From Gallintestinimicrobium propionicum (GTDB lineage: Bacteria; Bacillota; Clostridia; Lachnospirales; Lachnospiraceae), in assembly GCF_025567525.1 (NCBI RefSeq), contig NZ_JAOQJY010000003.1, forward strand, positions 165,105 to 229,104: 64,000 bases of DNA. Reading direction: 5' to 3'. A model generated the notes under the pieces. That model was not told where the DNA came from and did no database searches. It was given only the letters and a program-made list of their open reading frames with translations. The position numbers were made by a program, and so were the translations under genes. This document shows, in pieces, positions 32,921-40,519 of the stretch. The stretch's first letter is position 1. Every line of letters begins with the position of its first letter.

Positions 32921-33760
32921 TCATCCTTTTACAGCACCAGCTACAACGCCCTCGATGATGTACTTCTGGCATGCCAGATAAAATACAATGATCGGAATGA
33001 TGGCAAGCACCAGGACGCCCATCATCGCACCCATGTCGACAGAGCCATATCCGCCCTTCAGATACTGAACTGCGATGGGAACTGTTTTATACTTCGTCAT
33101 ATCCAGTACAAGATACGGAAGCAGATAGTCGTTCCAGATCCACATCGTCTGCAGGATTGCAACCGTAATACAGGTTGGCTTCATAATCGGCATAACAATT
33201 CCGAAAAAGGTCTGCAGCGGCGTACAGCCATCGATCATCGCAGCCTCTTCAATTTCCAGCGGGATGCTCTTTACAAAACCGCAGAACATAAAGACGGAAA
33301 GCCCTGCGCCAAATCCCAGATATACAATGACGATACCAAGCGGATTATTTAATTTCAGCATATCCGCAAGCTTGGACAGGGTAAACATTACCATCTGGAA
33401 CGGAACGATCATCGAAAACAGACACAGAAAATACAGCGCAGTTGTAAAACGATTCTTTACACGGCTGATATACCACGCACACATGGAGGTACACAGGATG
33501 ATCACGCCAACAGACAGCACCGTAATAAAGAGAGAGGTAAAGAACGCGTCAATAAAGCCGGTTCTCTGGATTCCCTTGATATAGTTTTCGATGCCGACAA
33601 ACATCTTGTCCGTCGGAATGGCAAAGGGTTTCTTACTGATATAAGCCTTCTTTTTAAAAGAGTTAATCACAACCAGCGCGATCGGAAATACATAGGCAAT
33701 GGAAATCAGGGTAAAGACCAGCGTAAAGATCCAGCCATGCTTTGCTTTTCTCACATTCAT
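32921..33760 (-). CDS. sugar ABC transporter permease (MalG type), system 2
   Basis: A 279-residue membrane subunit of a CUT1 importer. The first membrane segment is WIFTLVFTLISIAYVFPIAL, the EAA loop is IEEAAMIDGCTPLQTFFGIV and the C-terminus KYIIEGVVAGAVKG is typical of the family. Its start codon overlaps the stop codon of the MalF-type gene. It is the last gene of a three-gene operon. Confidence 0.93.
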   Translation of the reverse strand: MNVRKAKHGWIFTLVFTLISIAYVFPIALVVINSFKKKAYISKKPFAIPTDKMFVGIENYIKGIQRTGFIDAFFTSLFITVLSVGVIILCTSMCAWYISRVKNRFTTALYFLCLFSMIVPFQMVMFTLSKLADMLKLNNPLGIVIVYLGFGAGLSVFMFCGFVKSIPLEIEEAAMIDGCTPLQTFFGIVMPIMKPTCITVAILQTMWIWNDYLLPYLVLDMTKYKTVPIAVQYLKGGYGSVDMGAMMGVLVLAIIPIIVFYLACQKYIIEGVVAGAVKG

Positions 33761-34602
33761 TACTGCTGTACCTCCTTTCTACGTGTCAGCCAGTTCTGCG
33801 TCAATGCGATCGCTGCTACCAGCAGGAAGAATACGACCGCTTTCGCCTGACCGACGCCCTCCCAGCCGGTACGTCCATAAAATGTACGGAAAATATTCAG
33901 CGCCAGCAGCTCGGACATGTTGGAGGGCTCGCCGTTTGTCAGCGCCAGGTTCTGGTCGAACAGCTTAAACGAATTGGTCAGGGTCAGGAATGTACAGATC
34001 GTAATGGAGGGCATTACCATCGGAATTGTCACGTTTTTCAAAATCTGTCCGGAAGTCGCACCGTCAATCTTTGCAGCCTCGATCAGATCCCCGGGGATAT
34101 TCTGAATTCCGGCAATGTAAATGATCATCATATAGCCGATCTGCTGCCAGCACATCAGAATAACAAGTCCCCAGAAGCCATAGACGGAGGAATAGGTCAG
34201 TGTCCGGTTCATATACAGCAGTACACCATTTAACAGAAGCTGCCAGATATAACCCAGGATGATACCACCGATCAGGTTCGGCATAAAAAATACTGTCCGG
34301 AAGATATTTGTCCCCCGAAATCCCTTTGTCAAAAGCAGCGCTACCGCAAATGCAAGCACATTGATCAGCACAACCGTCACAACTGTGAAAATCGCTGTAT
34401 ACCACAGGGCGTGTACAAATGAAGCATCTGTAAAAATTTTAAGATAGTTTGAAAAACCGATAAACTTTGCATCTGTTACCGTCGTGAACTTGCAGAAGGA
34501 CAGATATACGCCCATCACAAAAGGCGCAATAAATCCAAGGATAAATGCAAGAAATGTGGGCAGTACAAAAATCGGCCAATACCGTCTGATTGCTTTCTCC
34601 AT
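33760..34602 (-). CDS. sugar ABC transporter permease (MalF type), system 2
   Basis: A 280-residue membrane subunit. The N-terminus has a hydrophobic segment at about 8-32 (WPIFVLPTFLAFILGFIAPF). The EAA loop is LIEAAKIDGATSGQILKNVT. The start has AGAGGAAATT immediately upstream. It is shorter than E. coli MalF, as is normal for Firmicutes CUT1 systems without the large periplasmic loop. Confidence 0.93.
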   Translation of the reverse strand: MEKAIRRYWPIFVLPTFLAFILGFIAPFVMGVYLSFCKFTTVTDAKFIGFSNYLKIFTDASFVHALWYTAIFTVVTVVLINVLAFAVALLLTKGFRGTNIFRTVFFMPNLIGGIILGYIWQLLLNGVLLYMNRTLTYSSVYGFWGLVILMCWQQIGYMMIIYIAGIQNIPGDLIEAAKIDGATSGQILKNVTIPMVMPSITICTFLTLTNSFKLFDQNLALTNGEPSNMSELLALNIFRTFYGRTGWEGVGQAKAVVFFLLVAAIALTQNWLTRRKEVQQ

Positions 34603-34714
34603 AATTTCCTCTCATTCTGCCGCTTTCGTGTTCTCTGCATCCGCACAGGCGGCATTGTTTCAAAAAATCTGTACTCACTGCACGGAATGCAAAAATCCCG
34701 TGCGTGAAAGGGAA

Positions 34715-34737
34715 AGGGCGGGCACATAGCCCGCCCT
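34715..34737 (-). promoter_or_regulatory. intercistronic hairpin between binding protein 2 and permease 2
   Basis: AGGGCGGGC-acata-GCCCGCCCT is a perfect 9-bp GC stem in the 199-bp gap after the binding-protein gene. There is no T tract. Confidence 0.6.
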
Positions 34738-34801
34738 CTGATTATGATCCTTTTTATTTGCCTGCATACCGATTTTTGGTGCAGGACTTTATGCAGCTGA
34801 A

Positions 34802-36214
34802 TTATTCCGCATGTGCTGCGTCATACTCTGTCTTCCAGCCATCTACGAATGCGGTTACAACTGCATCCCAGTCGCCGGTGCCCTGAGCATACTCAAGCAG
34901 TGCGCTGCCGACGCCGTTTTTCCACTCTTCAGAAGGCATTGTGGTGAAGTTCCATGATACAGGTGTCTTACCAGCTTTGGTGTACTCATCATTTGCAAGT
35001 ACCAGCGGGTTCTGAGACTGATAACCGTCTTCAAAGGTCTTGAAAGGTGTTACAAAGCCCATGGTGTTTGCCAGAGCGTCACGACCGGTATCGCTGGTTA
35101 CAACCCATTCCATGAAGTCCAGAGTTGCCTGGATATCAGCAGGATCTGCATTCTTGTTTACACACCAGTAGTTCTCGGAACCGGTGCACAGGCCCTGATT
35201 TTCTTCGCCTTCTGCGCCAATATAGATAGGAAGCATGCCAAGATCTTCATCTGCTACTTCGTTATCCTTGATGTCGTTGTAAGCCCAGGTACCATTCTGA
35301 TAGAAGACAGCTTCGCCAAGTGCAAATTCGCTGGCAGCATCTTCACCAGTCTTACCGGACAGCAGAGCCGGATCACAGGTAGAATCTGTGATGTAAAGAT
35401 CGAAGATCTGTTTGTAGTTGTCCAGATAGGTTCCCTTGATAGCAGGAGAAGAGGTAATTCCATCTGCCTTATATTCATAGTACAGAGGCAGGTTTGCCAG
35501 ATGTGTCTTAAATCTCCAGTCAGAGGAGGAATCAAAACCGGCTGAAGCGAATGCACCTTCTACGCCAAGGTCATCCTTGTGAGCCTGAATGCCATCTGCA
35601 ACTTTCTTCAGTGCTTCGAAGTTGTTCAGCTCATCGATGGATTTGATCTCTGCATCATCCAATGCAAAATAGTCATTTAACAGTGCCTTGTTGTAGATCA
35701 GACCATATGTTTCAATTACATATGCAATACCCTGAACAGCGTCGCCATCCTTTAACACATAATCGTCTGACAGTACGTTCTTATAAACCTCGCTGTCCTT
35801 TAAGTCATAGCAATAATCCTTCCAGGAAGCCAGACCAACGGGACCATTTACCTGAAACAGGGTAGGTGCTTCTGTCTTTGCCATTTCGGACTTCAGAGTA
35901 GATTCATAGGTTCCGCTTGCTGCGGTTACAACAGTTACCGGTACGCCGGTTTCAGCGGTGTACTCTGCTGCAAGATCTACCCAGTCATCTGCCTGCTCGG
36001 GTTTGAAGTTTAAGTAATAAACCTTGCCTTCGCCTGTGGCAGCAGCCTCTTCCGTTCCAGTCTCTGCCTCGGTATCTGCAGCCTCGGTCTTTTCCTCAGT
36101 TGCTTTCGTTTCTGCCGGAGCAGCTCCGGTATCTGCGGCAGTGCTTCCGCAGCCTGCAAGCATCGTTGTTGCCATTGCCGCACTCAGTAATACACTGATC
36201 AGTTTCTTTTTCAT
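34802..36214 (-). CDS. sugar ABC transporter substrate-binding lipoprotein, system 2
   Basis: A 470-residue CUT1 binding protein. The lipoprotein signal ends LAGC with Cys22; an acidic Thr/Glu/Ala linker runs to about 63, then KVYYLNFKPEQADDW starts the ligand-binding fold. It is first in the operon and is followed by a GC-rich hairpin. The promoter has a -10 and -35 pair at 36334-36362 and a three-fold 12-bp palindrome array. The ligand is unknown, and no hydrolase gene lies in this operon. Confidence 0.92.
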   Translation of the reverse strand: MKKKLISVLLSAAMATTMLAGCGSTAADTGAAPAETKATEEKTEAADTEAETGTEEAAATGEGKVYYLNFKPEQADDWVDLAAEYTAETGVPVTVVTAASGTYESTLKSEMAKTEAPTLFQVNGPVGLASWKDYCYDLKDSEVYKNVLSDDYVLKDGDAVQGIAYVIETYGLIYNKALLNDYFALDDAEIKSIDELNNFEALKKVADGIQAHKDDLGVEGAFASAGFDSSSDWRFKTHLANLPLYYEYKADGITSSPAIKGTYLDNYKQIFDLYITDSTCDPALLSGKTGEDAASEFALGEAVFYQNGTWAYNDIKDNEVADEDLGMLPIYIGAEGEENQGLCTGSENYWCVNKNADPADIQATLDFMEWVVTSDTGRDALANTMGFVTPFKTFEDGYQSQNPLVLANDEYTKAGKTPVSWNFTTMPSEEWKNGVGSALLEYAQGTGDWDAVVTAFVDGWKTEYDAAHAE

Positions 36215-36282
36215 AGCTCTACCTCTCTTTTTTATTGGTGACAGGCGCTTTTCTCAGCGCAATTCCTGTCTGTTGTTGTCCC

Positions 36283-36320
36283 GGTAATGCTCCCGGGAAC
36301 GCTTCCGGAAACGTTTCCGG
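36283..36320. promoter_or_regulatory. 12-bp iterated palindromic operator array
   Basis: GGTAATGCTCCC, GGGAACGCTTCC and GGAAACGTTTCC follow one another with no gap at 36283, 36295 and 36307. The last sits inside the perfect palindrome CCGGAAACGTTTCCGG. The array is immediately downstream of the predicted transcript start of binding protein 2. Confidence 0.65.
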
Positions 36321-36333
36321 ATGCTATGGTTGT

Positions 36334-36362
36334 ATATTACCACGAGGTACACCATGCGGCAA
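36334..36362 (-). promoter_or_regulatory. promoter of sugar ABC system 2
   Basis: TTGCCG (36362-36357) and TAATAT (36339-36334) are spaced 17 bp on the minus strand, directly before the operator array. Confidence 0.5.
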
Positions 36363-36431
36363 TATCAATTTATTCAGATTGCATGTTTGTTTTTTAAGAA
36401 CTTGTATATTCTATACAAATTGCATATTTTT

Positions 36432-36896
36432 TCATCGAAGTGCCTGTGTGATTCCCTTCACCGACGACAAATACTCCATTGGAGACATTCCCATTTCTTT
36501 TTTAAACTGTCTGGAAAAATATTGTACCGATCCATAGGACAGACGTGCAGCAATTTCTGTGATGTTACAATTTTCTTCCCGCATCATTTCCCGTGCACGC
36601 CGGATCTTCATTCTGCTGAAATATTCCATTGGTCCGCATCCGAACTCCTTATGGAAAAGATGCTGCAGCGTAGACCGGCTCATATAAAAAACATCACAGA
36701 GTGTATTCATATCGATTTGCTCCTGAACATGCTCCTGCATATAGTGGACGACCTGAATCAGTCGGGAACTTTTCAGATGTGCTGTCTCTTCCGTCAGCTC
36801 AAACCGTTTGGAATCGTCCGCCTTTTCTTCCCGCTCCCTGCGCAGCGTCAGCAAAAACAGCTCCAGATTCAGCAAAATCATCTGCTGTGCGTACAA
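36432..36896 (-). pseudogene. AraC-family regulator, C-terminal fragment
   Basis: About 154 residues remain: a short linker and the complete AraC double helix-turn-helix (IDMNTLCDVFYMSRSTLQHL, then NITEIAARLSYGSVQYFSRQ). Intact members of this type usually have 270-300 residues with an N-terminal sensor domain, which is missing. Upstream the frame meets a TAG within about 20 bp, and beyond that lies a permease fragment on the other strand. The remaining frame could still be translated from a TTG at 36896 but has no evident promoter or ribosome site. Confidence 0.75.
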
Positions 36897-36904
36897 GAAT
36901 ATTT

Positions 36905-37543
36905 CCTTTATCTACATATAAAAATTCCCAGAAATCCATCCTTTCCGCTGTCATTACTACAGTTGTGCAGATCGTGTTCTGTTCCATGGCAGGATATGCC
37001 TTTGCGAGAATTGAGTTCCCGTTCAAAAACTTTATTTTCGTACTGCTGTTATCCGTCCTGATGGTTCCCGGACAGATTTTCCTGCTTCCCCAGTATCAGT
37101 TAATCCAGAAGATGGGACTGTTGAACACCATCCCGGCGCTGTTTCTTCCGAACCTGTTCAGTGCCTTCGGTACATTCCTGCTGCGGCAGTTCTTTATGTC
37201 CATGCCTCAGGAGCTGGAAGATGCCGCAATCGTAGATGGCTGTAACCGGTTCCAGATTTTCGGACGTATTATGGTTCCGTTAATCCAGCCTGGTATCGCA
37301 GCGCTGACCATCTTCACCTTCAAGTTCGCATGGAACGACTTCATGTGGCCTCTGATCGTCAACAACTCCATGGATAAGCTGATCTTAGGTCCTGCACTGT
37401 CCACTCTGCAGGGTCAGTACACGACACAGTACCCGATGCAGATGGCAGGCGCCGTATTAGCCGTTATCCCGCTGGTTGTAATCTTCTTCATCTTCCAGAA
37501 GCAGTTTATCGAAAGCGTGGCCACATCCGGCATCAAGGGTTAA
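36905..37543 (+). pseudogene. sugar ABC permease (MalG type), C-terminal fragment
   Basis: Homology begins at YKNSQKSILSAVITT, which in intact MalG proteins lies near residue 85. It continues through CSMAGYAFARIEFP, the EAA loop LEDAAIVDGCNRFQIFGRIM and the normal C-terminus FIESVATSGIKG. The first membrane segment and the extracellular stretch are missing. The frame stays open upstream, but only through antisense AraC sequence. No binding-protein or MalF gene precedes it. The fragment ends 19 bp before the IS element. Confidence 0.78.
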
Positions 37544-37712
37544 ATCCATATCGTACTTCATTGTGTCAACTACCCACGACCTAAAGGTCATGGGCTTGTA
37601 ACTGCCCAGTCGTACTAACGGTTTACACCTCCGACCTTTAACCCCAATAGATACTGCTATCTAAAGTGGCGTTACATCATAGGATGGTTGACAACACCCT
37701 TTGTAGCAGAGT

Positions 37713-38829
37713 TTACTCTGTTACAACTGTATTAGGTACTTGGCTATCTGCAAGATAGTCTATTCCCATACGATACAGATTCATAGCTCCAATGCGGTCA
37801 TCATTAGATTTATAACCACAGTTTTTGCAAGTAAACAGATGCATCTTCTTATTGCGGTTAGCCTTTTCAATGTGTCCACAACAAGGGCAACACTGACTTG
37901 TATAGCGAGGATCTACCTTAATAACAGAAGATTGATTCTGTTTTGCTTTGTAGATTAGTTTTTGCTCAAGNAACATAACGGTCTTTTGTTTTAACACGTT
38001 CTGTAGCATTACGAATACCTGATAAATCTTCCAATACAAAGAGAGTGTGCTTGGGGTTATTTTTGACGAGTGCCTTTGATACCTGATGGTTAATATCCTG
38101 CATCCAACGGTTTTCTCGCCCACCAATAGCTTTTATTCTTCGTCTTGAAGATGAGGTCTGTCGCATTTGGAGTTCTTTACGAAGTTTGGAATAATTAGCA
38201 CGTTTTTGCTTCATAGCCTTACCACTAACAAATCCAGACTTGTTTTTGCTGTCATAAGTGGCAACAACAAAGTTAATACCTCTATCTATACCCACAACAT
38301 TACAGATGTCAGAAACATTACTTTCTTCGACATCGTAGGTTACTGGTATGTGAAGATAATACTTGCCATGCTTATTTACAAGTTTAGCTGTACCAAACTT
38401 ATAAATCGTATGGTCGAAATACTTAGACATTCCGTCTGCAAAATAAGATAACTTCACACGACCGTTTAGCGTATTGATTGAAAAGCAGTTTTGTGTTAAG
38501 GAATAATCTCTGTTCCAAACCAAATCATACTGAGGCTTTTTGAACGAGGGTTTCATCCATTCGTTTTGATTCTCAAGAATGGTCTTATATCTGGCGATAA
38601 CAGTCTTCAAAACAGACTGAGCCATTTGCGATTTAAGGTTAAAATTTTCTCGTAAAGTAGAATACAAAACCTTATTGAGCGAAAACTGCTTTAAGTCATG
38701 AGTACGGAACACATAGTCTGAAACATAATTGCAGGCATTACGATAAACAGACATAGTTTCATCAAGCAAAACCTTATCTGTTTCATCTACAACTATTTGA
38801 ATTTTAGCTGTAATAGTCATTTGTTCCAT
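37713..38829 (-). CDS. tnpB: TnpB RNA-guided nuclease of the IS element, interrupted at an ambiguous base
   Basis: RuvC-type motifs are VGIDRGINFVVATYD (first Asp), LFVLEDLSGIRNAT (Glu) and NDDRIGAMNL (last Asp), with a zinc finger of two CxxC pairs (CCPCC, CKNC). The 3' part is in another frame: the break falls exactly at the N at 37971, between KTKDRYV and LEQKLIYKAK, where related proteins carry several more residues. The break therefore looks like an assembly collapse rather than a real mutation. TnpB proteins cut DNA under guidance of an RNA from the element end next to their 3' end. The start is ATG at 38829. Confidence 0.8.
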
Positions 38830-38914
38830 ATATGTACTCCTTTCATAGATATTTCACTAAATATATTATATAATAATAATTAGTGAAAATCAATGTTTTG
38901 AGGTGACGTGAATT

Positions 38915-39319
38915 ATGGATAATAGATACAATCGTCATAACAGACGGAAATACAGCCTTAAAGTAGATATAGTTCTAGTAACAAAATATCGTAAACAATT
39001 ACTCAAAGATTCTATCGCTGATGATGTTAAACAAAAGATTTTCGATATTGCTAATACTTATGGCTACGAAATTGTTGCTATAGAAACCGACAAAGACCAT
39101 ATACATTTCTTATTAATTTACGATACAACAGATAGGGTTTGCGATATTGTCAAAATTGTAAAACAAGAAACAACGTATTATTTATGGCACAAATATGGTT
39201 CGTTTCTGTCTAAACAGTATTGGAAGAAAAAAATATTTTGGTCAGACGGATATTTTGCTTGCAGCATTGGAGAAGTATCGTCAACTACCATACAAAAATA
39301 TATTGAGAATCAGGGTTAA
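38915..39319 (+). CDS. tnpA: IS200/IS605 TnpA Y1 transposase
   Basis: A 134-residue single-strand transposase. The HUH motif is KDHIHFLLIY near residues 60-69 and the catalytic Tyr lies in STTIQKYIENQG near the C-terminus. Length is normal and the gene looks intact. It is divergent from tnpB. It would excise and insert the element as single-stranded DNA using the subterminal hairpins. Confidence 0.92.
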   Translation: MDNRYNRHNRRKYSLKVDIVLVTKYRKQLLKDSIADDVKQKIFDIANTYGYEIVAIETDKDHIHFLLIYDTTDRVCDIVKIVKQETTYYLWHKYGSFLSKQYWKKKIFWSDGYFACSIGEVSSTTIQKYIENQG

Positions 39320-39397
39320 CGATTAAAGATTTACAAGGCTCCTCCCACCACCTAAAGGTAGTGGGAGGAGCCTATGGCAAACGAAAGGATTTTATTT

Positions 39398-40339
39398 ATG
39401 AAGGGGCAGGAAACGGAACTATCAAAAGCACAATGTCAGGAAAGCGCGTCCTTGGGGACACGCTTTCTTGTGATGGGCTCCTTAAATTATGACTATATTT
39501 ATTCCCTGGATCATATTGTCGCACCGGGAGAAACGATTGCTTCTGCGAAGTTGGATAAGGCCTGTGGAGGAAAAGGCTTTAACCAGGCTGCAGCTCTTGC
39601 AAAAGCTGGTGCCAAGGTGTATCTTGCAGGTTTGGTAGGCTCTGACGGAGGTGAGCTGCTGGAAACAGCACAGGAGTTTGGTGTGGACTGCAGGTTCGTG
39701 CAGGAACGAGACAACGCAACCGGGCATGCGATCATTCAGGTGGACAAAAACGGACAGAACAGCATCGTCCTGTTTGGCGGTACGAACCGGATGTGGACGG
39801 CGGAATATGTCGATAGCGTTCTGGATTCTTTTGAAAAAGGAGATGTCCTGATCTTACAGAATGAAATCAATGGAATCGAAGATATTCTGGAAAAGGCCTA
39901 TGCCAGAGGCATTTCGATCGTATTGAATCCATCGCCGTTTGAAGATTGCATTTTAAGCTGGCAGCTGGAAAAGGTTTCCCTGTTTTTCATCAATGAGGTA
40001 GAGGGCGAGCAAATGACCCAAAAAAGCGAGCCAAAAGACATTCTGGAGCAAATGCTGTTTCAGTATCCGAATGCTGCAGTTGTACTGACCCTCGGAGAAA
40101 AAGGTGCATGGTATGCAGACCGGGAAGAACGGTATTTCTGCCCGGCACAGAAAGTAAAGGCAGTTGACACCACGGCGGCGGGAGATACCTTTACCGGATA
40201 TTTTCTGATGGCGCAGGAAAAGGGATTTTCTGCAGAACAGTGTCTTTCGATCGCTGCACAGGCATCCGCAATTGCAGTGTCGAGAAAGGGTGCATCGGTC
40301 TCTGTCCCGGTCTGGGCAGAGCTGCAGATGGACTTATAA
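39398..40339 (+). CDS. PfkB-family sugar kinase (ribokinase-like)
   Basis: A 313-residue carbohydrate kinase. The N-terminal signature is MGSLNYDYIYSLDHIVAPGET, then GGKGFNQAAALAKAGAKVYLAG. The C-terminal catalytic motif is DTTAAGDTFTGYFL, with the base Asp in AAGD. Ribokinase-like members phosphorylate ribose, fructose or nucleosides; this substrate is not determined. The ATG at 39398 lies exactly at the IS boundary, and its ribosome site AAAGGA belongs to the IS end. About 25 extra residues precede the usual ribokinase N-terminus. Before IS insertion it followed the truncated permease gene closely. Confidence 0.85.
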   Translation: MKGQETELSKAQCQESASLGTRFLVMGSLNYDYIYSLDHIVAPGETIASAKLDKACGGKGFNQAAALAKAGAKVYLAGLVGSDGGELLETAQEFGVDCRFVQERDNATGHAIIQVDKNGQNSIVLFGGTNRMWTAEYVDSVLDSFEKGDVLILQNEINGIEDILEKAYARGISIVLNPSPFEDCILSWQLEKVSLFFINEVEGEQMTQKSEPKDILEQMLFQYPNAAVVLTLGEKGAWYADREERYFCPAQKVKAVDTTAAGDTFTGYFLMAQEKGFSAEQCLSIAAQASAIAVSRKGASVSVPVWAELQMDL

Positions 40340-40346
40340 ATAATTC

Positions 40347-40390
40347 CAACAATAGAATGCACGCTCTGCGAGCATTCTATTGTCATGAAT
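40347..40390. repeat. 44-bp palindromic repeat, copy 2
   Basis: Same sequence as 14816-14859 apart from one base; here the 12-bp stem ACAATAGAATGC/GCATTCTATTGT is perfect. It starts 8 bp past the kinase stop and is followed by a separate terminator. Confidence 0.75.
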
Positions 40391-40392
40391 CC

Positions 40393-40442
40393 AAAACCCC
40401 GGACGGAGTGATTTTTCAAACTCTGTCCGGGGTTTGATTTTT
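40393..40442. terminator. terminator of the PfkB kinase gene
   Basis: AAAACCCCGGAC-g-GAGT pairs with ACTC-t-GTCCGGGGTTT, followed by GATTTTT. The A-rich left flank lets it also serve the convergent gene at 40520. Confidence 0.85.
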
Positions 40443-40519
40443 ATAACTTTGGATGGATGAGCGCTGCTACAATATTCGAAACATCCGTAATTTACGCAGG
40501 TTCCGGGCAGATCAGCAGT

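Larger units (their letters stand above)
37562..39397. mobile_element. IS200/IS605-type element with divergent tnpB and tnpA
   Basis: The element carries tnpB (minus) and tnpA (plus). Subterminal hairpins are ACCCACGACC-taaa-GGTCATGGG near 37570-37592 and the perfect-type hairpin at 39337-39372. The right boundary is placed by comparison with the copy at 63882-64000: identity runs to 39402 and includes ATGAA, the complement of TTCAT, which may be the target pentanucleotide. The left boundary near 37562 is a guess. The coding sequence is more AT-rich than its neighbours. Confidence 0.85.

Noticed and set aside
36701..36904. N-terminal extension of the permease fragment
   Set aside because: This part is antisense to the AraC DNA-binding domain and does not resemble a permease N-terminus, so the reading frame is open by chance.
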